From the NCBI GenBank assembly GCA_964604705.1, contig CAZSAP010000002.1, positions 1 to 64,000 on the forward strand: a stretch of 64,000 nucleotides of DNA, in the 5' to 3' direction. Origin of the DNA: JAAXVQ01 sp964604705. Lineage in GTDB: Bacteria; Oederibacteriota; JAAXVQ01. Below are positions 1 through 7,402 of this stretch, piece after piece. Both the position numbers and the translations under genes were made by a program. Positions within the stretch are counted from its first letter, which is position 1; the number at the start of each line of letters is the position of its first letter. The notes beneath the pieces are model-generated. The model had not been told where the DNA came from, searched no databases, and worked only from the letters and a program-made list of their open reading frames with translations.

Positions 1-539
1 TAACGCCAACAGAAACCGTTACCTATACCGAAACACCGACATCCACCGAGACCCCGACCTTTACCACCACTCCCACTGAGACCGAAACCTCCACCATCAC
101 ACCGACCGAAACGTCGACCACCACTACCTCACCCACGATTACACCGACTTGGACCTGCACCCCAACCGCAACCATAACGCCGACCGCCACCCAAACGTCC
201 ACGCCGGCTCTTTCCCCGACCAGTACACCCGCATTTTCCCAAGAGTGGATTCAAGATATTCGTTTGGCCGCAAAGGTGATTATGCCGGCAGCCATGGGAG
301 CTGCCGGAAACCTCCGCATGACCTTCAAGTCGGCCGAACCGGCTGAACAGATTCGCATTCGAATCTATTCACTGCGCGGAACCATGATCAAGGAATTGAC
401 CGCACAAAATCTCGGCAATCAATTCGGCGTAGAGTGGGATGGACGCGATCAGGAAAACCAAATCACGCAAGGGATCTACGTGTATCAAATCGAGATCCGC
501 GGCAAGGCCTATCGTGGTGTATTTGTTATCGCAAAATAG
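1..539 (+). CDS. C-terminal part of a Thr/Pro-linker surface protein (5' end outside window)
   Basis: The reading frame is open from base 3 with no start in the window, so this is the 3' end of a longer gene. About 75 residues of Thr-x-Thr-Pro linker are followed by a folded domain of about 95 residues. That domain has the beta-sandwich pattern of FlgD-Ig/T9SS-like sorting domains: an IRIRIYSLRG strand, a VEWDGRD turn and a GIYVYQIE strand, ending in VFVIAK. Its sequence differs from both main C-terminal domain types in this window. The missing N-terminal part presumably holds a signal peptide and the functional domains. The inferred role is an exported cell-surface protein anchored or sorted by its C-terminus. 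The ATG at 264 is internal and is not the start. Confidence 0.85.
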   Translation, partial: TPTETVTYTETPTSTETPTFTTTPTETETSTITPTETSTTTTSPTITPTWTCTPTATITPTATQTSTPALSPTSTPAFSQEWIQDIRLAAKVIMPAAMGAAGNLRMTFKSAEPAEQIRIRIYSLRGTMIKELTAQNLGNQFGVEWDGRDQENQITQGIYVYQIEIRGKAYRGVFVIAK

Positions 540-630
540 TTTGGTTTGATTTTAGCAAGAACCGTTCAACCCGGCAGTGCTGTTGAGAGGCTGGCCCGTT
601 CATTATACCTGATTGAATAGGAGTCGCTGC

Positions 631-2409
631 ATGTCCATCCTGAAAACCCAGACCTTCGTGGCTGCGCTGTTACTGAGTACCCTGCTAGGAACACTACCTA
701 AGCTTTGGGCTGCAACTGAAACCGCGACCGAGACTCTGCAATGGGTCAATTTAATCAACACGGTCGAAACTCAACCCACGCAACCCACCACGCTTTTGGC
801 CGTCGATCAGTTCCTGGCCAACTTCCCCCAGAGCTCGCGCAAATCCATCGCCCAATTTATGCGAGGCGAAGTCCTTCTTCGCCAGAGTAATTTCACCCAA
901 GCATTCACCCAATTTCAAGGCATCCCTAACCTTTCAAGCCAAGTCTTTGGCGACGATCTGCTCTACCGACTGGGTGAATGCGCTTACAACTTGGGACACT
1001 ATCCGCAGGCACAGAACTATTGGGATCAACTGTATGTTCAATTTCCCAATTCACGCTTACGTGCAGATGTTTTGGCCATGCGCGGACGTGTTCTACTTGA
1101 ACAAAAAAAGACCACCGATGCCGCACTGGCGTTCCGCGATTTGCTTGCTCGCTTTCCGCATTATCAAGTGAACTCACTCTATGCCCTGGGTGGCGCTCAA
1201 CTGGAATTGACGCAAGGTCACCCGCAAGAAGCCTTAGAGTTGATCAAACTCCAGCACTCTCCTGAAGCGCGCTATTGGAAAAGTAAAATTTACGCCGAGT
1301 TGCATCAATACGCCTCGGGAATCGACCTGCTTGCTGAGGTCTGGAGTTCACCCAGTTTGGATGAAAAACTGGCCTTGGCCGGTTTTTGGATGCTCCAATG
1401 GATGAATGCCGGGCAATGGTCGCAAGCCCTTACGGCCGCCGACCGCCTAAGCTCCGAAATGGCCTCATCCCCAATACTTAAAAACGATCTGCATGCAGTA
1501 CGCGGTCATTGCCTTTTCAAGTTGCAACGCTACGCCGAGGCGGTTGCCGCCTACACGACCTGGCTTGATGCCAAACCCGAAGGTACCGATCCCGCGCTCA
1601 ATGCCGTGTACCAAAATCTAGCTCAAGCCTATTATAAATTAGGTAAAGATTCAGACGCCATGAGCATGTACAAAAAACATTTGCAACTCCAACCGGCGGG
1701 TGAAGCCGTCCCACCGCTTTCGATTCAACTCCCTCAGAATTTGGAGCAGGCGTGCGAAGTTGCACGAAAGGCTATTTTGATCGCGCGAAACCCCAGGGTT
1801 TCCGCACCTTGGCTAAACATTATTGCGGCACCTCCGGTTCTAACCATTCAACCCCCGCGCTCGCCCATGCCGATGAAATCTTGGACTTTGACCATTTCAG
1901 ACGAACAACAGGTTCAATTAAACCAGCAAACCGGCGGCACCCAATGGCCGGATAAATTGACTTGGGATGGGGAGTTTTCAGATGGACGGCGACTGTTGGC
2001 CGGAGTTCCCTTTCATTACACCATTAGCCTCACCGGAACCAACGGCAAAACCCTATCCACACAATCCGCGACCAAACAGCTTACAGCTTTGTCTTACACA
2101 CGGCGCGACGTTTTTTATATCTCCATCGTGACCACGGCGCTTTTTGAAAAGAACAACCAGCAGCAGCTTTCAAGTTTTGGACATTCGCTGTTAAAAGAAA
2201 CATCCTCACTGTGCCTAACGCATTCACGCCAAGGACTGCGCATTGAAATTTCCGCTGCCGATCCAGCCGTGGGACAGCGTCAGGCAAAGGCCATAATCGC
2301 TCATTTGCAAACCACCTTGGAATGGCCGGAGGCCTGGATTGCTTCCACGGTCGTTGCCTCGCAAGCCCCGGCCAAAGAACGTGTGCTGATTCAGTGTTTG
2401 CGCCCTTAA
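631..2409 (+). CDS. Exported TPR protein with FlgD-like Ig and degenerate OmpA-like tail
   Basis: 592 residues. The start is ATG 631, preceded by AGGAG at 619-623; the in-frame TTG at 613 overlaps that ribosome site and is rejected. A signal peptide (about residues 1-28) is followed by several TPR-like helical pairs (about residues 45-360), for example GECAYNLGHYPQAQNYW and GHCLFKLQRYAEAVAAY. A strand-rich stretch near 430-480 with LTWDGEFSDG and GVPFHYTISL matches the FlgD-Ig pattern. The last 90 residues (ISAADPAVGQRQAKAIIAHL, then KERVLIQCL) follow the layout of an OmpA-like peptidoglycan-binding domain but lack its usual key residues. TPR plus OmpA-like tails occur in T9SS-associated PorE proteins, so an envelope scaffold role is possible but inferred. 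It probably shares a transcript with the next gene. Confidence 0.8.
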   Translation: MSILKTQTFVAALLLSTLLGTLPKLWAATETATETLQWVNLINTVETQPTQPTTLLAVDQFLANFPQSSRKSIAQFMRGEVLLRQSNFTQAFTQFQGIPNLSSQVFGDDLLYRLGECAYNLGHYPQAQNYWDQLYVQFPNSRLRADVLAMRGRVLLEQKKTTDAALAFRDLLARFPHYQVNSLYALGGAQLELTQGHPQEALELIKLQHSPEARYWKSKIYAELHQYASGIDLLAEVWSSPSLDEKLALAGFWMLQWMNAGQWSQALTAADRLSSEMASSPILKNDLHAVRGHCLFKLQRYAEAVAAYTTWLDAKPEGTDPALNAVYQNLAQAYYKLGKDSDAMSMYKKHLQLQPAGEAVPPLSIQLPQNLEQACEVARKAILIARNPRVSAPWLNIIAAPPVLTIQPPRSPMPMKSWTLTISDEQQVQLNQQTGGTQWPDKLTWDGEFSDGRRLLAGVPFHYTISLTGTNGKTLSTQSATKQLTALSYTRRDVFYISIVTTALFEKNNQQQLSSFGHSLLKETSSLCLTHSRQGLRIEISAADPAVGQRQAKAIIAHLQTTLEWPEAWIASTVVASQAPAKERVLIQCLRP

Positions 2410-2439
2410 CGATTCTACGTACATGACGGAGGAGCCACT

Positions 2440-3015
2440 ATGCTTAGGTGTTTATTTCGTATCAGCCTTCTCGCCAGCCTCACGCTGCTGGCGTTGTCTG
2501 GCATGCACCCTTCATGGGCTGCCACCGACGAGGAAATAGAAGCTGAAATTGCCGCCATGGACGAACAAACCAAACGGCAACTTGTGCGTGAAGTCATGGC
2601 TGGCAAACCACTCTCTCCGCGGGATGAGGTTCGCAAACCGTCGGCGGCGCCCATTGCGCCTAAGCCAGAAGATTCCGATCTTCACGAGTTGCGAGCCCTA
2701 AAGTCCGATGCGGGTCAACATGAATCCACGGTGGCCATTGTACGTCAACAAGACAACCATGAGTTGATCACCACCGGGGATCTGATTTACTTCCCCACCC
2801 CAACATTTAAAGTTATCCAACCTGAGGAACGCTATCCGGTTTACCGTACCGTTTCCATAAGACGGCCTGGTGAAAACGCGGGAACCTATGCGGGATTTGA
2901 ACAAATCGGAAAAGTTAAAATTCTCGAAATTCAAGGTAAGCTGACCCTGGCTTGTGTGCTAGTGGCCAACGACGTGATTCGTCCCGGTGATGCCATTATG
3001 ATCTCAGGGCACTAA
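2440..3015 (+). CDS. Small exported protein of unknown function
   Basis: 191 residues with a clear signal peptide (about 1-28, ending SWA-ATDEE). A perfect GGAGGAG ribosome site at 2428-2434 sets the start. After the signal comes an acidic helical stretch (about 29-60), a Pro-rich linker, and a small beta domain at the C-terminus (about 140-191). That domain contains IGKVKILEIQGKLTLACVLV followed by RPGDAIMISG. This pattern (a strand on vesicle-like G-V-x-I, then a closing PGD turn) is seen in small barrel modules that follow LysM or SLBB domains in envelope proteins, but I do not recognise the family. Its stop codon overlaps the stop of the convergent gene at 3012 by four bases, leaving no room for a separate terminator. 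It lies 30 bases after the TPR gene, consistent with one transcript. Confidence 0.75.
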   Translation: MLRCLFRISLLASLTLLALSGMHPSWAATDEEIEAEIAAMDEQTKRQLVREVMAGKPLSPRDEVRKPSAAPIAPKPEDSDLHELRALKSDAGQHESTVAIVRQQDNHELITTGDLIYFPTPTFKVIQPEERYPVYRTVSIRRPGENAGTYAGFEQIGKVKILEIQGKLTLACVLVANDVIRPGDAIMISGH

Positions 3016-4439
3016 CGCACCACCACGAACTTTTTCCAACCAATGGTGGTCGTGCCTTCCGAACCTGCAATCTTTATCCGATAGACATAAATCCCCGGCG
3101 CCACATTTGAAATATTCCAAGCGGTTCGCACAATGCCAGCCTCGGTCGGATTGTCCGTAATTGTATTCACACGTTCCCCCAAAACATTTAACACTTCAAT
3201 GGTGACTTGAGACGCTCCGCGGCAACGATAATAAAACCACAAAGTCTTACCCTTAACAGGGTTGGGGTACACCAGGACCTCCCCTTCCGAAATCTTCATG
3301 GCGGCATACGTGGGTGAAGCGGTCAAGGTTTGGGTAATGGTCGGTGTCACCGTCGTGGTGGGCGTAATAGTTGAGGTTTGGGTAATGGTGGGAGTGACTG
3401 AGTCCGTGGGACTTATGGTCGAGGTTACCGATATGGTGAGGGTCGGTGTGACTGTGAATGTCTGAGTGATCGTCGGTGTCGGTGAGGCAGTTCGTGTAAT
3501 GGTAAAACTCGGACTAGCGGTCTGAGTGGGTGTGGCCGTAGCGGTATGGGTGACTGTGTACGTTGGGGTATGGGTGAACGTGGCTGTGAATGTTGGCGAA
3601 TGCGTCCGCGTGGCCGTGGCTGTGAATGTAGGTGTACGTGTAAACGACGGTGTAATCGTCGCCGTCGCTGTCCGGGTCGCGGTTGCTGTGTAGGTCGCGG
3701 AATGGGTTCGTGTCGGTGTAGCCGTAGCTGTCGGTGTAATGGTAGCGGTGCGGGTGTAGGTTGCAGAATGGGTTCGCGTGGGCGTGGGCGTGGATGTACG
3801 TGTGGGTGTCTGCGTATAGGTAGATGTCGCTGTTCGGGTAAACGTCGGCGTCGGAGTGCGCGTGTACGTGGGTGTATGGGTTACCGTCGGTGTGTAATCG
3901 GGCCCAAACAAGTATATCGCGCGGTGAATGCCTCCGCCTTGAATCGTAAAGGTTGCGGGCCATGACCCCATGGAATACGACATGGAGTACGAGGCAACGT
4001 AATCACCCCCGGTGCCGAACCCGACACAAGCGTAGTTGATGGTTCCGCCGCCGCTTAGATTCGCGCAAAGAAAATATTTTTTTCCCGCCTCAATAATGAT
4101 CGGTGTGCTGAGTGTGAGAGGATACCAGTTTCCGCCGTTGGAAATACCGGTGCTGCTTGAGGTAGTGAGCAAATTGGTGGGGTTGCCTCCGGTATCAACC
4201 TCATACACGGCGCCCTGAACGCCAGCGCCGCCAGCAGGTGCATCCAGATAGGTGTAAATAAACATAGTATCCGCGGTAAAGGTCTCATGCGCGATAAATA
4301 CAGTCCCGACGATTGTATTGAATTCAAGCTGATTGGCTTGGGATCCGATGGTATGTCCAACTTGGGCGGCTTGAATCACCAAAGGCCCCGCAACACACGC
4401 GAACAAACACCCAAGGCCGGCAACTATTTTTTTAACCAT
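3012..4439 (-). CDS. Exported surface protein with 200-residue Thr/Pro linker and C-terminal sorting-like domain
   Basis: 475 residues. The signal peptide is about 1-24. Residues 25-180 form a beta-rich domain of unknown family with strands such as AGKKYFLCANLSGGG. It resembles the jelly-roll domains that bacteria place next to choice-of-anchor regions. Residues 182-380 are almost pure Thr-x-Thr-Pro linker. Residues 381-475 are a FlgD-Ig/T9SS type A-like domain (VYPNPVKG, VTIEVLNVLGERV, PGIYVYRIKI, ending KKFVVVR). The C-terminal domain is related to, but clearly different from, the two dominant types elsewhere in the window. The start is ATG 4439 with GGGAG upstream. The gene converges on 2440-3015 with a four-base overlap. 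The role is inferred to be surface display; no enzyme motif is visible. Confidence 0.85.
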   Translation of the reverse strand: MVKKIVAGLGCLFACVAGPLVIQAAQVGHTIGSQANQLEFNTIVGTVFIAHETFTADTMFIYTYLDAPAGGAGVQGAVYEVDTGGNPTNLLTTSSSTGISNGGNWYPLTLSTPIIIEAGKKYFLCANLSGGGTINYACVGFGTGGDYVASYSMSYSMGSWPATFTIQGGGIHRAIYLFGPDYTPTVTHTPTYTRTPTPTFTRTATSTYTQTPTRTSTPTPTRTHSATYTRTATITPTATATPTRTHSATYTATATRTATATITPSFTRTPTFTATATRTHSPTFTATFTHTPTYTVTHTATATPTQTASPSFTITRTASPTPTITQTFTVTPTLTISVTSTISPTDSVTPTITQTSTITPTTTVTPTITQTLTASPTYAAMKISEGEVLVYPNPVKGKTLWFYYRCRGASQVTIEVLNVLGERVNTITDNPTEAGIVRTAWNISNVAPGIYVYRIKIAGSEGTTTIGWKKFVVVR

Positions 4440-4490
4440 AGCAGCTCCCGAGCTTTTTTGTAAACCTCGATGGACATAACACCCTGCAGC

Positions 4491-4997
4491 TTACCCCAAC
4501 ATGGTAGCCCCGGCCTCGTCATCGTGGATGAGTGCGGCAATCAACCGGGCGCTGTCGGAGGTGGTTTTTCGCAGACGGCTGGCCAGCGACTTGGCGATTT
4601 CCCGGGTCACGGCATAACCGATTTTGGGGTCGGTTTCGCACAACTGTTCAAAATCCACTTTGCGGACCACATAGCACTCCACTGCGGTTAATGCATATAC
4701 GGAGGCGGAGCGAACATCGTCGTCCATAAGCGCCATCTCTCCAAAAAAAACATTCATGTCGTCTTTCAGGTTTACCACGGTAAATTTATCCTTCGAGAGG
4801 GTCTTTTTTTCCACACGTACCGCGCCGCGATGCAGCACGTACATGGAGTTCCCCGCGTCCCCCTCGTGTAGAATGTATGTATTCGGTTTAAACGACTGTC
4901 GTTTCATAAGCGCGGCCAGTTTGGAAAGGGCCACGGTATCATTTTTCAATTTGGCAAACACCGAAATGCTTTCTAACCGCCGAATAAGTTCGTTCAT
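4491..4997 (-). CDS. Stand-alone cyclic-nucleotide-binding domain protein
   Basis: 168 residues, essentially a single CNBD of the Crp/PKA-regulatory fold with no DNA-binding domain and no membrane segment. The phosphate-binding cassette is visible at about 86-100 as FGEMALMDDDVRSASV, including the Glu (87) and Arg (96) that contact the cyclic nucleotide in the family. The start codon overlaps the stop of the upstream K+ channel gene (ATGA), with GAGGT five bases before the ATG, so translation is coupled. In many prokaryotic channels (MlotiK1 type) this domain is fused to the channel. Here it is a separate polypeptide made at a matched rate, so it is likely the channel's regulatory subunit (inference). 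A short Ser/Asp-rich tail follows the fold. Confidence 0.9.
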   Translation of the reverse strand: MNELIRRLESISVFAKLKNDTVALSKLAALMKRQSFKPNTYILHEGDAGNSMYVLHRGAVRVEKKTLSKDKFTVVNLKDDMNVFFGEMALMDDDVRSASVYALTAVECYVVRKVDFEQLCETDPKIGYAVTREIAKSLASRLRKTTSDSARLIAALIHDDEAGATMLG

Positions 4998-6241
4998 AAT
5001 GACCTCGAGCGAATCAGCACCGCACGAGCATGCGCTGGAATGGTGTACCCGTCTTCGGGATTGATGTAAGGCCGGTTGGCTTCCAACCGCTTGGCATTTT
5101 GTAGATTTTCCACCAGGCGCCCAACATCCGCTGTCTTTTGGGCTTCGCGTAAAGCATCCTGCTTGCGTTCAAAAAAACTGCCGACATTTTCCACCAAGCC
5201 AATCACAATGGAGCGCGAGGTCTTCCGATAGTGATCTCGCAATTCCGAAAAGGACTTGCCTTCGAATGCCGCCGGTATTTTTTCCGTGGTAATAAACGAC
5301 GGAGTGTGGGCATTCAAAAGGTCATTGACCACTTTGGCCACTCCGATTTGTGAAAACGCATTGGCAATCAAGACCTTGCTGTATTCGTTGGTGTAGACAA
5401 TATCCTCGACGTGGGCCGAACGCAGGTATTTTTCAAATTTCACATCCAAAAGTTCTGCGCACACGCGCACATCACGCGACAACGTACGGATGGCCATGGC
5501 GGTCATGACGGTTTTGGAGTCGGCCTCGGTCCGGGACATGTTGGGCAAGCTCTCATCGGCCAAGATAAAGACCTGGGCCGCACCCGCTACGTTGGCTTTA
5601 CGCAATAAGGTCTCGTTGTAATGTTCCCCCCGTAAAATCGGAACTTTCTGATACATGGGGAACTGCTGGTGAAACACCTCAATGGTGTCAGGTTCCACCC
5701 CAGCGATAATGATGATCTTTTTCAGATCAATTTTCGGGTTGTTGTAGACAATCTCATCAAGCATTTTATCCATGGCCTGTTTCCAACCGCACAGGACATA
5801 GTGATTGCGGTATCCGGATAAATCCATGACACCCCTCCTCTCCATCATTTTCTTGGTTGTTAACGCCGAGGCTAAATTGGCGGTGAACATGGAAACCGTG
5901 GCCACGCTGATAAACAACACCACAATGACTAAAATGCGTCCGGCCGTGGTGCCCGGGGTTATGTCGCCGTAGCCACACGTTGCAATCGTAACAATGGCCC
6001 AGTACATCGAGGTAACGAACTTGTCAAAAAAGGTAGCGGCATTCGGTACGGGATGGGCGGCCACAACTCGGTCGTACTCAAAAAACCAAAAAACCAGACC
6101 CGTGACCACCATGAGAAATACTAAAAACAAGAAGTATCGAAACACCTTCTCGCGTTGAAACAGAAAAAAGAAGGTTTTTAGTTCGCGAAAACTGTCGTCC
6201 AACGCATTGGACATTTTTTCCAACAAAGACAATTTTACCAT
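4994..6241 (-). CDS. Two-TM potassium channel with RCK (TrkA-N-like) domain
   Basis: 415 residues from ATG 6241; a TTG at 6250 with its own GGAG would add three residues, and both ribosome sites are weak. TM1 spans about 34-54. The pore helix and selectivity filter lie near 78-93 with the filter read as T-C-G-Y-G-D, a normal K+ filter apart from Cys in the second place. TM2 spans about 101-125. From about 145 the sequence follows MthK-type RCK domains, starting HYVLCGWKQ where MthK has a very similar CGW turn, and continues to a C-terminal lobe. A charged helical tail (about 335-385) follows. The gene is coupled to the cyclic-nucleotide-binding protein downstream. K+ efflux or membrane-potential control is known for the family; the ligand here is unknown. 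Confidence 0.93.
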   Translation of the reverse strand: MVKLSLLEKMSNALDDSFRELKTFFFLFQREKVFRYFLFLVFLMVVTGLVFWFFEYDRVVAAHPVPNAATFFDKFVTSMYWAIVTIATCGYGDITPGTTAGRILVIVVLFISVATVSMFTANLASALTTKKMMERRGVMDLSGYRNHYVLCGWKQAMDKMLDEIVYNNPKIDLKKIIIIAGVEPDTIEVFHQQFPMYQKVPILRGEHYNETLLRKANVAGAAQVFILADESLPNMSRTEADSKTVMTAMAIRTLSRDVRVCAELLDVKFEKYLRSAHVEDIVYTNEYSKVLIANAFSQIGVAKVVNDLLNAHTPSFITTEKIPAAFEGKSFSELRDHYRKTSRSIVIGLVENVGSFFERKQDALREAQKTADVGRLVENLQNAKRLEANRPYINPEDGYTIPAHARAVLIRSRSL

Positions 6242-6327
6242 GCGCCTCAATGGACTCCAAAAAATGACTTGGTTGTTCAGACAAGTATAACAAAGGGATA
6301 AAGACGGTGCAAGAAAGGATGCAGGAA

Positions 6328-6368
6328 ATAAAAAGGGCCGTCGGGTTGATCCCGACGGCCCTTTTTAT
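6328..6368 (-). terminator. Strong bidirectional intrinsic terminator
   Basis: A perfect 18-bp inverted repeat (arms 6328-6345 and 6351-6368) with a five-base loop. The GC-rich core GGGCCGTCGGG is flanked by A-tracts and T-tracts, so it reads as an intrinsic terminator on either strand. It lies just after the stop of the PorV-like gene and ends that transcript before the channel operon. Confidence 0.92.
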
Positions 6369-6378
6369 TTTGGGTGAC

Positions 6379-7326
6379 TTAGAAGCCAACACCCAAAGCA
6401 AACTGATGGGTTAAACCCAGATCCCCGTTTGAAACCAAAGCATAATCGAGGGTAAGCAGCGAAAGTTTAACTCCAGCGCCGGCGGAAAATCCCACCAAGC
6501 CACTAACGGCCCCGCTATCCTTAAACTTGTATCCCAAACGTCCAGCCACCATCTGATTGTACCAATACTCGGTACCGACATTGGTGGAAGTATACTTTGT
6601 GTCTCCCATAGGAACATTGACATCCAACAACATGTTCCAGCTGTCGTTCCCAGCGATGGTAACCGGCAGCGCATACGCAGCTCCGATTTTGGCGGTCATC
6701 GGCAAATCCGCCTCCGCGATCTTTCCCCCAAGGTTCTGCACCACCGCACCCAACTGCAAGCCCTCAAAACCAGTCTTGGCCATAACCCCAAAATCCATGG
6801 CCAAACCTGAATATTTTTCCGTATCGATGGTTTGTTGGATGATTTTCACATTGGCACCCAAGCCCAAGTTCGGAAGCAGCCATTGCCCATACCCCAGTGT
6901 CGCCATTAATGTGTTGGGAGTAAACGAACCCGCCGCTTCAGGCAAACCGTTTACTTCTGTGGTTTTTTCCATGCTCCCATAGTTGACATACGCTACGTTA
7001 ACGCCCACCCCGGCACCTTCAAATAGGTTTTGAGCAAAGGCCACATATTCCAAAGAAGTTTCCTGCATATAAATCGTATGCATGAACCCCAACTGCGACC
7101 CCTTGACCTGACCCAAGCCTGATGGATTCCAGGCCGGGGCATTCACATCGTCGGCTTTGGCCACAAACGCCTCACCCATGGCCACCGGGCGTGATCCCAA
7201 CCCCAATTTAAATTCTGAAGCCCCGGTCTTGCCAATGTCGTAGTTGGTTTGTTCGGCCCAGATCACCCCATTGGGGATCACCATAATAATCCCCAAAACC
7301 ACTGCTAGCTTTATCCACATCTGCAT
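6379..7326 (-). CDS. PorV/PorQ-family outer-membrane protein
   Basis: 315 residues from ATG 7326, which has AGGAGG five bases upstream; the longer reading from 7356 is rejected. After the signal peptide (about 1-24) the mature protein begins with the family hallmark. GASEFKLGLGSRPVAMGEAF and DDVNAPAWNPSGLG correspond to the conserved start of PorV/PorQ (UPF0164) barrels. Alternating hydrophobic strands continue to a final aromatic residue (GVGF), typical of outer-membrane barrels. In T9SS, PorV is the shuttle that binds substrate C-terminal domains. Many surface proteins here carry such domains, so an export role fits, but the core T9SS genes are not in this window. A promoter-like motif lies about 35 bases upstream. 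Confidence 0.9.
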   Translation of the reverse strand: MQMWIKLAVVLGIIMVIPNGVIWAEQTNYDIGKTGASEFKLGLGSRPVAMGEAFVAKADDVNAPAWNPSGLGQVKGSQLGFMHTIYMQETSLEYVAFAQNLFEGAGVGVNVAYVNYGSMEKTTEVNGLPEAAGSFTPNTLMATLGYGQWLLPNLGLGANVKIIQQTIDTEKYSGLAMDFGVMAKTGFEGLQLGAVVQNLGGKIAEADLPMTAKIGAAYALPVTIAGNDSWNMLLDVNVPMGDTKYTSTNVGTEYWYNQMVAGRLGYKFKDSGAVSGLVGFSAGAGVKLSLLTLDYALVSNGDLGLTHQFALGVGF

Positions 7327-7359
7327 ATTGTCCTCCTTAGTCTTGTTCGCTTTCAATTA

Positions 7360-7389
7360 ATTAGACCAAAATCACCCATTTTTATTACA
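7360..7389 (-). promoter_or_regulatory. Promoter-like motif upstream of the PorV gene
   Basis: On the minus strand this reads TGTAATAAA, 14 bases, GTCTAAT. It matches the exact 31-base pattern found before two surface-protein genes (16514-16544 and 60014-60044) at 8 of 9 and 6 of 7 positions, with one base less spacing. The predicted transcript start lies about 27 bases before the ATG. Confidence 0.45.
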
Positions 7390-7402
7390 GCGTCTGAACG
7401 TT

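Noticed and set aside
3304..3900. Possible CRISPR or minisatellite array in the linker DNA
   Set aside because: Units are of variable length and sequence with no direct repeat/spacer pattern and no cas genes nearby; it is coding low-complexity sequence.
3514..3965. Open frames on both strands across Thr/Pro linkers (His-rich, Arg/Cys-rich or Val/Gly-rich products)
   Set aside because: They follow from the regular ACN codon pattern of the linker. They have no ribosome sites and no homology sense, and the linker frame is continuous with real domains. The same holds at 15091-15456, 9819-10121 and 27820-28310.
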